In this document: one piece after another, positions 24,240 through 32,851 of the stretch | How positions within the stretch are numbered: position 1 is the stretch's first letter | Layout: each line of letters starts with the position of its first letter | Assembly: GCA_903882645.1 (NCBI GenBank) | Contig: CAIRXZ010000215.1 | Coordinates: forward strand, 1-34,985 | DNA from: an uncultured Acidobacteriia bacterium | GTDB taxonomy: Bacteria > Acidobacteriota > Terriglobia > Bryobacterales > Bryobacteraceae | Direction of reading: 5' to 3' | Length of the DNA stretch: 34,985 bases | Translations under genes and position numbers: made by a program | The notes under the pieces: generated by a model | Databases searched by the model: none | What the model saw: the letters and a program-made list of their open reading frames with translations, nothing else | What the model was told of the DNA's origin: nothing

Positions 24240-25967
24240 TTACGATAAGGCGCTTCCCCGGTCGGAGGCGTTACAGACGCCGCCGCTTGTTCCGTGGCGG
24301 GGGTCGCAAGCCGTCACGGCCAGCGCGGCGGCGACTACCACGGCGCAGCCGATGACGTTGTACCAGAGCCAGGAAATGTCCGTCAGGCGCGACGTGGCCA
24401 GGATGGCGGATTCTCCGGCCAGCATCCCGAGGAAGGCGGCCGTACCGCCGACGCGGCGGAACCCGAGCGCGAGCACGAAGCAGCCGAGCAGCGTGCCGTA
24501 GAAGAGCGACCCCACCTTGTTGACCGCGACGATCAGCGGCCCGAGCCGGCCGGCGAACCCGGCGAACGCCACGGCGTAAACGCCCCAGAAGAGCGTGGCC
24601 CAGCGGGAGGCGGCCAGGTAATGGCGGTCGGAGGCCTCGCGGCGGACATGGCGCCGGTAGATGTCCACCACGGTGACGGTGGCGAGCGAATTGATCTCGC
24701 CGGAGCTGGCCGACATGGTGGCGGCGAGAATCACGGCGATCACCAGGCCGACAAGCCCGGCGGGCAGGTAGCGCGTCACGAACGAGAGGAAGATGTAGTT
24801 GACGTCGGAGAAATTCTTCTCGCCGCCGCTGCGCCCGACCAGCGCGGCGGCGCCGGCGCGGGCCGCGTCCATGCCCTTCTGCGCGGCGCGGTATTCCGAG
24901 ACGCCGCGCGCGCGGGCCGCGGCATCGCCGGCGCGGCGCGCTTCGAGCAGCGCCGTGGCGGCGGCGCGGCGGCGCTCGAAAGCCTCGAGATACCCGGCCT
25001 TCACGGGAGCGTAGGCGGCGGCCGGCTCGATGCGCCGAAGCTCCGATTCCTTGAACAGAACCGGGGGCTGCACGAACACGTAGAAGACGAAGACCATGGC
25101 CCCGATGAAGAGGATGAAGGCCTGCATGGGGATCTTGGCGACGGCGGCAAACAGCAGACTCAGGCGGCTTTGAGCGACGGAGCGGCCGGTGAGATAGCGC
25201 TGCACCTGCGACTGGTCGCAGCCGAAATAGGAGAGAAACAGAAATGTCCCGCCGAACAGGCCGCTCCAAAGGTTGAACTGGTCGCGCCAATCGAAGCGGG
25301 TGGTGACGGCGTTCAGGCGGCCGGCCGCGCCCGCCAGAAACGCGGCGTCGCCGAAGGAAACCGAATGCGGGAGCAGCGCGACGATGGTGACGAGGGAGAC
25401 CATCAGGCCCACCAGAATGACGCACATTTGCTGCACGTCCGACCAGGTCACCGCCTTGATGCCGCCCAGAACGGTGTAGGTCACCACGACGGCACCCACC
25501 AGGGAGGTGGTGGCCCGCTCGGGCCAGCCGAGGATGGCGGAGAGCACCAGGGCCGGAGCGTAAATGGTGAGGCCGGCCGAAAGGCCTCTCTGGCACAGGA
25601 AAATCAGGCTGGCGAGAGCGCGCGTCTTGCCATCGAAGCGCTGCTCGAGGTACTCGTAGGCCGTGTAGACCCGGGCGCGGTGGAAGAGCGGAACCACGGT
25701 GGCGCAGAGAATCACCATGGCGATGGGCAGCCCGAAGTAGAACTGCAGGAAGCGCATGCCATCGGCGTAGGATTGGCCGGTGGTGGAAATGAAGGTGATG
25801 GCGCTGGCCTGGGTAGCCATGATGGAGAGCGCCATGGCGTACCAGGGCATGGTCTTGCCGGCCAGCAGGTAGCGGTCGACGGTGTCGCTGCCACGGCCGC
25901 GGTAGAGGCCGTAGGCCACGATGAAGACCAGCGTTCCGACCAGGACGGCCCAGTCGGCGAGCCTCAT
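24240..25967 (-). CDS. Sodium/solute symporter family transporter
   Basis: 575 residues from ATG at 25967. SSS/SLC5 family: first helix LADWAVLVGTLVFIVAYGLY, GRGSDTVDRYLLAGKTMPWY, then the signature-rich helix WYAMALSIMATQASAITFIS, and later DQSQVQRYLTGRSV. A hydrophilic insertion of about 80 residues rich in Ala and Arg interrupts the membrane segments near residues 310-390. The substrate is not predictable. ATGA overlap with a 44-residue membrane protein upstream indicates tight coupling. Confidence 0.88.
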   Translation of the reverse strand: MRLADWAVLVGTLVFIVAYGLYRGRGSDTVDRYLLAGKTMPWYAMALSIMATQASAITFISTTGQSYADGMRFLQFYFGLPIAMVILCATVVPLFHRARVYTAYEYLEQRFDGKTRALASLIFLCQRGLSAGLTIYAPALVLSAILGWPERATTSLVGAVVVTYTVLGGIKAVTWSDVQQMCVILVGLMVSLVTIVALLPHSVSFGDAAFLAGAAGRLNAVTTRFDWRDQFNLWSGLFGGTFLFLSYFGCDQSQVQRYLTGRSVAQSRLSLLFAAVAKIPMQAFILFIGAMVFVFYVFVQPPVLFKESELRRIEPAAAYAPVKAGYLEAFERRRAAATALLEARRAGDAAARARGVSEYRAAQKGMDAARAGAAALVGRSGGEKNFSDVNYIFLSFVTRYLPAGLVGLVIAVILAATMSASSGEINSLATVTVVDIYRRHVRREASDRHYLAASRWATLFWGVYAVAFAGFAGRLGPLIVAVNKVGSLFYGTLLGCFVLALGFRRVGGTAAFLGMLAGESAILATSRLTDISWLWYNVIGCAVVVAAALAVTACDPRHGTSGGVCNASDRGSALS

Positions 25968-26098
25968 CGGAAAGCTCTCGTGAACAGGAAGAATCCCGCG
26001 ATGATGGCGGCCAGGTAAATGAGGACCGCGATGTAGACGCGCCGCCACGTGCCCAGAAACGGCGGCGGTTCGTCGGGGACGTCCCCAGGTTGCGGCAT
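25964..26098 (-). CDS. 44-residue single-span membrane protein coupled to the symporter
   Basis: ATG at 26098, stop TGA at 25966-25964, overlapping the symporter ATG as ATGA. It has a proline-rich N-terminus (MPQPGDVPDEPPPFLGTW) and one strongly hydrophobic segment (YIAVLIYLAAIIAGFFLF), then TRAFR. The third positions are mostly G or C. Small partner proteins are known next to several SSS transporters, so an accessory subunit is a reasonable inference. No Shine-Dalgarno is clear. Confidence 0.7.
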   Translation of the reverse strand: MPQPGDVPDEPPPFLGTWRRVYIAVLIYLAAIIAGFFLFTRAFR

Positions 26099-26125
26099 GA
26101 AGTGGAGTTTAGCACGGAACGAAAA

Positions 26126-26182
26126 GCAGCTATCAGCTTTCAGCTAAGACCCAAGAAGGCAGGCCGGGAGGGCTGCCCCGCC
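26126..26182. repeat. GCTGA-array remnant and GTGGGGC-family hairpin (reverse)
   Basis: Two to three units of the 7-bp GCTGA array (reverse orientation, TATCAGCTTTCAGC) at about 26126-26147 are followed at 26153-26182 by a reverse copy of the GTGGGGC hairpin, arms GGCAGGCC and GGGCTGCC around GGGA with one mismatch. The two element families therefore occur side by side. Confidence 0.65.
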
Positions 26183-26281
26183 GATACGCTACCTTCGATG
26201 GTTCGATGTACCAGTTGAGCCACGGAGAATCCCGAAACTAGCCGGTATTGCGGGAGTTGCGCCGCGCCGCTGGGGGCGGTT

Positions 26282-26466
26282 TTGATCGATTCGCGGATGG
26301 AGACGGCGGCGCAGCCCGGGCACCCGGCCAGCCGGCCGCCTTCCCTCAGCTCCAGCGCGGCCGACGAGGGCCGGTTTCCGGCGGGGACCCTGCTCGCCGA
26401 GCGCTACCGCGTCGCCGGCGAACTCGGGCAGGGCTGTATGGGTGAAGTCTACAAAGCCACGTTGGC
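26282..26466 (+). pseudogene. N-terminal fragment of a serine/threonine protein kinase
   Basis: The frame encodes a typical bacterial kinase opening: FPAGTLLAERYRVAGELGQG then CMGEVYKA, which is the ATP-binding glycine loop with Cys in place of the usual Gly. Homology stops immediately after KA, at about 26460, and the frame ends shortly after, at 26503. The lysine of subdomain II, the catalytic loop and the DFG motif are all absent. The break lies about 30 bases from the 3' end of tRNA-Ser on the opposite strand. It is a remnant, not a functional gene. Confidence 0.7.
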
Positions 26467-26494
26467 AAGGTTCTCCTTCAACTTGATTCTATAC

Positions 26495-26584
26495 TGGCGG
26501 TGAGGGTGGGATTCGAACCCACGGAGGAGTCACCCCCTCAACGGTTTTCGAGACCGCCCGATTCAACCGCTCTCGCACCTCACC
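26495..26584 (-). tRNA. tRNA-Ser (anticodon CGA)
   Basis: 90 bases with encoded CCA. Acceptor GGTGAGG pairs with CCTCACC. D-stem CGA/TCG encloses GAGCGGTTGAA. Anticodon stem GCGGT/ACCGT encloses CTCGAAA, giving anticodon CGA (26550-26548). A long variable arm follows, then T arm GTGGG-TTCGAAT-CCCAC, discriminator G and CCA. Class II tRNA with all arms intact. Confidence 0.96.
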
Positions 26585-26680
26585 GCGTGGGAAGACGAGA
26601 AGCCGGGGACGCCTTCATTGTATCAAACGCTCCCGAATCCAGGCGCGCCGGCGGCGGTCCTTGCGATATGCTGAATCATC

Positions 26681-27136
26681 ATGCTCGCGCACAGCGCAAG
26701 AATCATGCTTCGGGCTGGAGCCGCGGTTGTCCTGCTCGCCGCGCCGGCCTTGGTCTTCGCGCAGCCCACGCCGGTGGGCGCCTGGAGGACCGTGGACGAC
26801 AAGACCGGCAAGCCCAGAAGCATCGTCCGGATTTACGAGGAGAACGGCCGGATCTTCGGCCGCGTCGAAGCCAGCCTGAACCCCCAGACCGCCGGACGCG
26901 TCTGCGACCAGTGCAAGGACGAGCGCAAGGGCCAGCCGATCGTCGGCATGGTGATCATTCGCGGCATCCGGAAGGCCGGGGATGAGTTCGGCGGCGGCGA
27001 TATCCTCGACCCGGACAACGGGACGATTTATCGCTGCAAAATGCGCCTGCTCGAGAACGGCAAAAAGCTGCTGGTTCGAGGCTATATCGGCATATCCCTG
27101 CTTGGGCGATCCCAGACCTGGACTCGCGAACCCTGA
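26681..27136 (+). CDS. DUF2147-family secreted protein
   Basis: 151 residues. Signal peptide in LRAGAAVVLLAAPALVFAQ, after which VGAWRTVDDKTGKPRSIVRI, GRIFGRVE, NPQTAGRVCDQCKDERKGQP, and LDPDNGTIYRCKM match the DUF2147 pattern. The family is periplasmic and of unknown function. ATG at 26681 is used; ATG at 26705 would give a tidier signal peptide. It ends just before a GCTGA repeat array. Confidence 0.85.
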   Translation: MLAHSARIMLRAGAAVVLLAAPALVFAQPTPVGAWRTVDDKTGKPRSIVRIYEENGRIFGRVEASLNPQTAGRVCDQCKDERKGQPIVGMVIIRGIRKAGDEFGGGDILDPDNGTIYRCKMRLLENGKKLLVRGYIGISLLGRSQTWTREP

Positions 27137-27140
27137 AAGG

Positions 27141-27231
27141 CAGCTCTCAGCTATCAGCCGTCAGCCTTCAGCTTAAGGATGCTCGCTGACGTTCGCGGCT
27201 TTGCTCTTGTCTGAGGGCTGACGGCTGGCTT
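27141..27231. repeat. GCTGA arrays between DUF2147 gene and modA
   Basis: Five units of period 7 in reverse orientation (shared TCAGC) at 27141-27175 and a forward set at about 27212-27231 flank a 35-base centre. The arms could pair to form a long imperfect hairpin. They begin within 5 bases of the upstream stop. Confidence 0.7.
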
Positions 27232-27266
27232 TCGGGCAGCCGTGCTATCGTCTCCTAGAGGCGGAT

Positions 27267-28046
27267 TTGTCTTTTGAACAATACGGTTCGGTCTTAGCTG
27301 CGATCGCGCTTCTCGGCGTCCCTTGCGGCGGCTGCGCGCGGACTGCGGGCGAAAACCGCAAGCTCACCATCGCCGCGGCGGCCGACCTGACGTACGCCAT
27401 GGACGACATTGCCCGGGAGTTCCGGCGCGCGCGTCCGGACGTGGAGCTCCCGACCTCCTACGGTTCCTCGGGCAACTTTTATTCGCAGATCCGCAACGGC
27501 GCGCCGTTCGACGTCTACTTATCGGCCGACGTCGCCTACCCGCGCAAGCTGATCGAGGAGAAGATCGGGGTGCGGGATTCGCTGTTCGTTTACGGAGTGG
27601 GGCGGATCGTGGTGTGGGTTCCGGCGGCATCGAAGCTCGATCCGGCAGCGGCTTTGCGGGACGCAACTTTGAAGCGCCTCGCCATCGCCAATCCGCAACA
27701 TGCGCCGTACGGGCGCGCGGCGGAGGCGGCTTTGCGCTCGCTGGGCGTGTACGACGGCATCAAGGACAAACTGGTTCTGGGAGAAGACATCTCGCAGACG
27801 TTTGGATTCGTGCGAAGCGGCGCGGCCGGCGCGGGCATCGTGGCGCTCTCGCTGGCGCTCGCGCCCTCGTCCCGCGCCGAGGGGCGGTACTGGGAGATTC
27901 CGCTGGACGCCTATCCCAGGATCGAACAAGGCGGCTTGCTCTTGAAGGATTCGGCGGATTCGCGGGCGTTCCGCGCGTTCCTGGTGAGCGCCGGCGGACG
28001 CGGCATCCTGAAGCGCTACGGCTTCTACATGCCGGAGGACCGATGA
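27267..28046 (+). CDS. modA: Molybdate ABC transporter substrate-binding protein
   Basis: 259 residues from TTG at 27267, with AGAGG a few bases upstream. Signal/lipoprotein-like N-terminus (IALLGVPCGGC). The mature part starts LTIAAAADLTYAMDDIAREF, followed by YGSSGNFYSQIRNGAPFDVY and LSADVAYPRKL, characteristic of ModA, which binds MoO4 or WO4 in the periplasm. VYDGIKDKLVLGEDISQTF and FVRSGAAGAGIVALSLA are the usual downstream motifs. The stop overlaps modB by ATGA. Confidence 0.93.
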   Translation: MSFEQYGSVLAAIALLGVPCGGCARTAGENRKLTIAAAADLTYAMDDIAREFRRARPDVELPTSYGSSGNFYSQIRNGAPFDVYLSADVAYPRKLIEEKIGVRDSLFVYGVGRIVVWVPAASKLDPAAALRDATLKRLAIANPQHAPYGRAAEAALRSLGVYDGIKDKLVLGEDISQTFGFVRSGAAGAGIVALSLALAPSSRAEGRYWEIPLDAYPRIEQGGLLLKDSADSRAFRAFLVSAGGRGILKRYGFYMPEDR

Positions 28047-28704
28047 TGGACTGGCGGGCCATCTGGCTTAGCGCGCGGCTGGCGGCTTCCACCACCGCGA
28101 TTCTGCTCGTCGTCGGAATGCCGCTGGCATACTGGCTGGCTTTTTCGCCGCGCCGCTGGAAGTTCCTGGCGCAAGCCGCCGTTGCGCTTCCCCTGGTGCT
28201 TCCGCCGACCGTGCTGGGTTTCTACATCCTGCTGGCGATCGGACCGCGCAGCCCCGTGGGCGCGCTGTACGCGCGGCTGACCGGCGGCATGCTCCCGTTC
28301 TCGTTTCAGGGGCTGCTGCTCGCGTCCGTGCTCTACAGCCTGCCGTTCACGGTGCAGCCCATCGCGGCGGCGTTCGCGGCGGTGGACCGGAAGCTGGTGG
28401 AAGCATCCTGGTGCCTGGGCGTCTCGCGGATGGCGACCTTCCGGCGCGTCATCGCGCCGTTGGCCCGGCCGGGGATCGCTACCGGCGCGGTACTGAGCTT
28501 CGCCCACACGATGGGCGAATTCGGCGTGGTGCTGATGGTGGGCGGCAACATCCCGGGAGTCACGCGCACCGTGTCGATCTCCATCTACGACCAGGCGCAG
28601 GCCCTCAACTACGCCGCGGCCGGCCGGACTTCGCTGTTCCTGCTGGCGATTTCGTTCACCGCGCTGGCGCTGACCTACGCGCTCCAGCGGCGGTTTTGGT
28701 CGCT

Positions 28705-28720
<16 letters not shown>
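28043..28720 (+). CDS. modB: Molybdate ABC transporter permease
   Basis: 225 residues from ATG at 28043 (or 28046, which has better spacing from GGAGG). Five to six membrane segments, starting with LAASTTAILLVVGMPLAYWL. The cytoplasmic EAA-type loop for docking ModC is EASWCLGVSRMATFRRVIAP. ModB forms the membrane channel. It overlaps the ends of both neighbours (ATGA with modA; 16 bases with modC). Confidence 0.94.
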
Positions 28721-29785
<1,065 letters not shown>

Positions 29786-29787
<2 letters not shown>

Positions 29788-29882
29788 CCATCAGCCTTCA
29801 GCCACCAGCCCTCAGCTCCGGAGCGCCACGTCGCGAAGCGACGGCGCCAAAGCTGATGGCTGATGGCTGACAGCTGAAAGCT
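29786..29882. repeat. Large inverted GCTGA-array hairpin between modC and the PDZ gene
   Basis: A left arm of about four units (29786-29817, TCAGCC type) and a right arm of about four units (29849-29882, GGCTGA type) are complementary. The centre holds CGTCGC-GAA-GCGACG (29829-29843), which contains the extra-stable GCGAAGC mini-hairpin. modC and the PDZ gene converge on this element, so it may act as a two-way terminator. It starts within the TAG of modC. Confidence 0.8.
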
Positions 29883-29889
29883 TGTTTTG

Positions 29890-30756
29890 TCACACTCCGG
29901 CGCCCCTGACGGTTCGGCTGCGCACCGACCCGCGGCTCTGGCCTTCGATCGTGACCGTGATCGGCGTTTCCTTCTTGTTCCGCACCACCATCACGGTCAG
30001 CGTGTTCTGGCCGTCTTTCAGGGAGCGCAGCGCCCTGGTGATTTCGGCGGTGCTGGCCACCTTGGAATCGCCCACCTTGACGATGACGTCGCCGGCTTTG
30101 ATGCCCGCCTTCTCGGCCGCCGAACTGGCCACGACGGATTTCACCAGCACGCCTTCCTTCACGCCGAAGAAATCGGCAAGCTGGGCTTCCTGTCCCAGGG
30201 CTTCGCCAACGATGCCCAGCCTGGGGTTCTGCCAGTTCATCTGGAAGTTGGGAATGTCGGGCATGGTGAATTGAGGAATCGTGATCTCCGGCATCGTAAA
30301 GGCGCGGCCCTGCCCGGTTGTGATGCTCATGCCGTCCTTGCGCGTGCCGATGGCGGCGGTGAGCGTCTGCGTGGCGCCGCCTCGCGACACCACGATCTTC
30401 ACCTGGCGCTCGGGCGGCGTCTCGCGCACCATGCGGGCAAGCTGCTCGGTCCCCTGGATCGCCTGGCCGTTGTACTCCAACACCACGTCGTTTTCCTTGA
30501 AGCCGGCCTTGGCCGCCGGGCTGTCTTCGTAAACCTTGGTTACTTCCGCTCCACGCTCCTCCTTCAGGTTCAAGGCCTTCGCGCGTTCGGAGTTGATATC
30601 GGCAGTGCCGATGCCGAGGTAGCTGGTCTCCCCGCCGTTTATGGTGACGGCGACGGAGCGTCTGTTCCCCGTCGACGGCGGCGCCGGTGCCGCCGGTTGC
30701 GCCCACGCGGCCGCGGCGGCAAGAGCCAGCATCCCGAATCCGAGTCGTAATCTCAT
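29890..30756 (-). CDS. Secreted protein with two PDZ domains
   Basis: 288 residues from ATG at 30756, with GAGG 5 bases upstream (GTG at 30762 is less likely). Signal peptide LGFGMLALAAAAAWAQ. PDZ 1 at about residues 45-140 (YLGIGTADINSERAKAL, SPAAKAGFKENDVVLEYNGQ), PDZ 2 at about 175-270 (RLGIVGEAL, ASSAAEKAGIKAGDVIVKVG). No trypsin-like protease domain is present, so this is an HtrA-like binding module alone. It lies on the same strand downstream of the sigma/anti-sigma genes with an 88-bp gap. Confidence 0.88.
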   Translation of the reverse strand: MRLRLGFGMLALAAAAAWAQPAAPAPPSTGNRRSVAVTINGGETSYLGIGTADINSERAKALNLKEERGAEVTKVYEDSPAAKAGFKENDVVLEYNGQAIQGTEQLARMVRETPPERQVKIVVSRGGATQTLTAAIGTRKDGMSITTGQGRAFTMPEITIPQFTMPDIPNFQMNWQNPRLGIVGEALGQEAQLADFFGVKEGVLVKSVVASSAAEKAGIKAGDVIVKVGDSKVASTAEITRALRSLKDGQNTLTVMVVRNKKETPITVTIEGQSRGSVRSRTVRGAGV

Positions 30757-30844
30757 ATACACCTCAATTAACTCCTAATGAAAACCGCTCCACACGCAAG
30801 TTAGACGGAGCAACCGCGATGATGTCACCAAGTGGGGCGGGCCG

Positions 30845-31768
30845 CTAAAAAGTTCCCACCGACGCATTCCAATCCCGCAGCGCCTTCTCGCATTTCCAGC
30901 GCACGTAATCGTTGCTCTCCCGCGGCGCCAGGTCCTGCAGGAATCCCACGATGGAATCGTCGCGGCGCGCGACCAGCAGATCGACCGCGTGCATGCGCAC
31001 GGTGGGGTCGCCATCGTCCTCAAGAGCGCCGGCCACCGTCTGGCGGACCCGCGGATCGGTCATCCGGGCCTTGAGACCCTCCAGCGCCTGGAGCCGCACG
31101 CCGGCGTTGGAAGCGTGGGAAACGAGGTTGAGCATGACGTCGCGCACGTCGTCGGAGCCGGTCCGCTCTCTCAGCAGGCCGACCGATTCCATTTGTACGG
31201 CGGGGTTGTCGCCGCGAGCCGCCGTCAGCAGGAGCTTCTGAATGTCCCGGTCGTCCATGCGGCCCGAGATCTCTCGCCGGCGCGTCTCGTCGAATGCGAT
31301 CGTCACGCGCCCGGCGTTGTCCGGCTGCACGGAGCGGACGCTGGCGTAAACCTCGCCGGGAGACGCCGGCGCCGGGCCGGAGCCGGCGCCCGTAAACCGC
31401 GCCGCGAGGAACCCCAGCGCCACCAGGGCCAGCGCTCCCACGGGCTGCCGCAAGCGGCCGAAACCGGCCAGCGTGGCGCCCATGGCCTCCAGAAACAGCG
31501 TCCACGGGCCTTTGGCCGGCGGTCTTTCCAATCGGGACGCGCCGCTTTCGATGGCCGATCTCAGCTCCGCGCGGCACTCTTCCAAAAGCAATGGCGGAGG
31601 CTCGGCCCGCCTCCGGTCGAGCGCGGCCGCAAGCCGGCGCTGGCGCTCGAGTTCGCCCGCGCAGGCCGCGCACGCATGCGCGTGCTCCTCCACGCGCTCT
31701 TCATCCTCCGGCGGAAGTTCGCCGTAGAAGTAAAACGGTAAAAGCTTCCGAACCCAATCGCAATTCAT
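30845..31768 (-). CDS. Anti-sigma factor with zinc-finger and HEAT-like repeats
   Basis: 307 residues from ATG at 31768 overlapping the sigma-factor stop as ATGA. N-terminus MNCDWVRKLLPFYFYGELPP and the HxxxCxxC motif in HAHACAACAGEL are the zf-HC2/ZAS fold that holds an ECF sigma factor inactive. One membrane segment near residue 105-125 (VGALALVALGFLAARF). The outer part carries three to four helical repeats of HEAT type (NPAVQMESVGLLRERTG, NAGVRLQALEGLKARMTDP, DPTVRMHAVDLLVARRDD). Repeats in the sensory domain suggest that it binds a protein or peptide partner. Confidence 0.87.
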   Translation of the reverse strand: MNCDWVRKLLPFYFYGELPPEDEERVEEHAHACAACAGELERQRRLAAALDRRRAEPPPLLLEECRAELRSAIESGASRLERPPAKGPWTLFLEAMGATLAGFGRLRQPVGALALVALGFLAARFTGAGSGPAPASPGEVYASVRSVQPDNAGRVTIAFDETRRREISGRMDDRDIQKLLLTAARGDNPAVQMESVGLLRERTGSDDVRDVMLNLVSHASNAGVRLQALEGLKARMTDPRVRQTVAGALEDDGDPTVRMHAVDLLVARRDDSIVGFLQDLAPRESNDYVRWKCEKALRDWNASVGTF

Positions 31769-32376
31769 ACGCAATCTCCCAATACCGAGCGCATCTTCTG
31801 CGTGGCCCGGAACAGGCAGTTCTTGGCGGCCTCTTCGGTGGCGCCCAGAATCTCGCCGATGTTCCGCAAACGCAATCCCTGATAGTGCCTCAACTCAAAC
31901 ACCATGCGCTCGCGCGGCGTCAGGCCCTCGAGCGCAACCTCAATCCTTTCCCGCAACTGCCGGTTCCACATGCTCCGCTCCGGGTCCGCTTGCGGGGCCT
32001 CCTCCTCGAAGGAATCCATCCGGTCGAGCGGTCCATCGGGCGTTTCCACCACGGCCGGCTCCTCTTTGCGAACCTTCCGTTTCCGCAGGTGGTCCAGGCA
32101 GATGTTGGTCACGATCCGGTACAGCCAGGTAGGGAAGCTGCAATCGAAACGGAACGCGTGCAGGTTCCGGTACACGCGGAGGAACGCCTCCTGATATACA
32201 TCCCGGGCATCTTCCGGGGAGCGCAGCAGGTTCATGGCGAGCCGGAGCACACTCTGGTCGTAGGCGCGGACCAACTGCTCGAATGCGCCATGGTCTCCGC
32301 GCTGGGCCGCCCGGATCAACGAATCGACCTGGGGAGTCAATCGGGCGCCCACCGCTTCGGCTGCGTCCTGAGCCAT
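31765..32376 (-). CDS. ECF-type RNA polymerase sigma factor
   Basis: 203 residues from ATG at 32376, preceded by GGAG with 3-4 base spacing. Region 2 is FEQLVRAYDQSVLRLAMNLL then DARDVYQEAFLRVYRNL and FPTWLYRIVTNICLDHLRKR; region 4 is LEGLTPRERMVFELRHYQGL then IGEILGATEEAAKNCLFRA. It directs core polymerase to promoters when released by its anti-sigma factor. An ATG at 32403 lies inside a palindromic repeat, so the shorter start is preferred. ATGA coupling with the anti-sigma gene. Confidence 0.93.
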   Translation of the reverse strand: MAQDAAEAVGARLTPQVDSLIRAAQRGDHGAFEQLVRAYDQSVLRLAMNLLRSPEDARDVYQEAFLRVYRNLHAFRFDCSFPTWLYRIVTNICLDHLRKRKVRKEEPAVVETPDGPLDRMDSFEEEAPQADPERSMWNRQLRERIEVALEGLTPRERMVFELRHYQGLRLRNIGEILGATEEAAKNCLFRATQKMRSVLGDCV

Positions 32377-32393
32377 AAACTCCGCTACGCTAC

Positions 32394-32416
32394 GGCCGGG
32401 CATGCCCGGCCCCTAC
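32394..32416. repeat. Palindrome GGCCGGGCATGCCCGGCC
   Basis: Perfect 18-bp palindrome at 32394-32411, followed by CCTAC. A longer copy with 22 perfect bases lies at 34787-34808 with the same CCTAC tail. It separates the sigma-factor gene from a possible small upstream gene. Confidence 0.75.
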
Positions 32417-32701
32417 CCCCGCCTGTTCCCTACCGTTCCATCCACCTGTGGAATTGGACGTACCCGCGGCAATTCCGTCACGGCGCGCCGCCCCCACTGG
32501 CCGGCGTTGCGGACGACCGCCTGGCCCGTCTCCCTGAGGTTCTTCAAGAGGCCGGCCATGATGTTGGTGCGCTGGTTGGTCTTCCGGTCGGCCTGCTGAA
32601 AGGCGGTCTGGGCTTCCTGCGGTCTGTTCCTCAGATCCTCCTCGCCGGCCCGCCGGCGGAAGCATGGATCGGTTCGCCTGCTCGAACCGTGCGTACCCCA
32701 T
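32413..32701 (-). pseudogene. Possible small gene with a frameshift
   Basis: From 32640 to the TAG at 32415-32413 one minus frame encodes 75 residues of strongly protein-like, GC3-rich sequence (QEAQTAFQQADRKTNQRTNI, then AGLLKNLRETGQAVVRNAGQ), probably helical and soluble. No ATG, GTG or TTG start is available in that frame before 32559. A neighbouring frame opens with ATG at 32701 (MGYARFEQANRSMLPPAGRR) and runs into it near 32645 (GAGGAGGAT). Joined by a one-base shift the product would be about 95 residues. It lies 36 bases upstream of the sigma gene. It may be a mutated gene, an assembly error, or a 48-residue gene starting at 32559. Confidence 0.35.
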
Positions 32702-32851
32702 TCCCGATTCCGCCGGCGCGGCCGCCACCAACAACTATAGACTCGTTTCGGCGCGGCGGCCGGGAAAAAGGTACGCCCGCCCGCCGCGGCCCCGCGAAGC
32801 GGAGGCCGGCAAGGCCGATAGCCGACGGCTGACAGCTACAATGTATTCATC

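Noticed and set aside
24294-26018. 574-residue plus-strand open frame opposite the symporter
   Set aside because: Antisense shadow with charged low-complexity sequence; the minus strand has a full SSS transporter.
26190-26245. Possible tRNA fragment (GTGGCTCAACTGGTA-like string on the minus strand)
   Set aside because: It resembles a D arm but the D stem does not pair and no acceptor, anticodon or T arm can be built.
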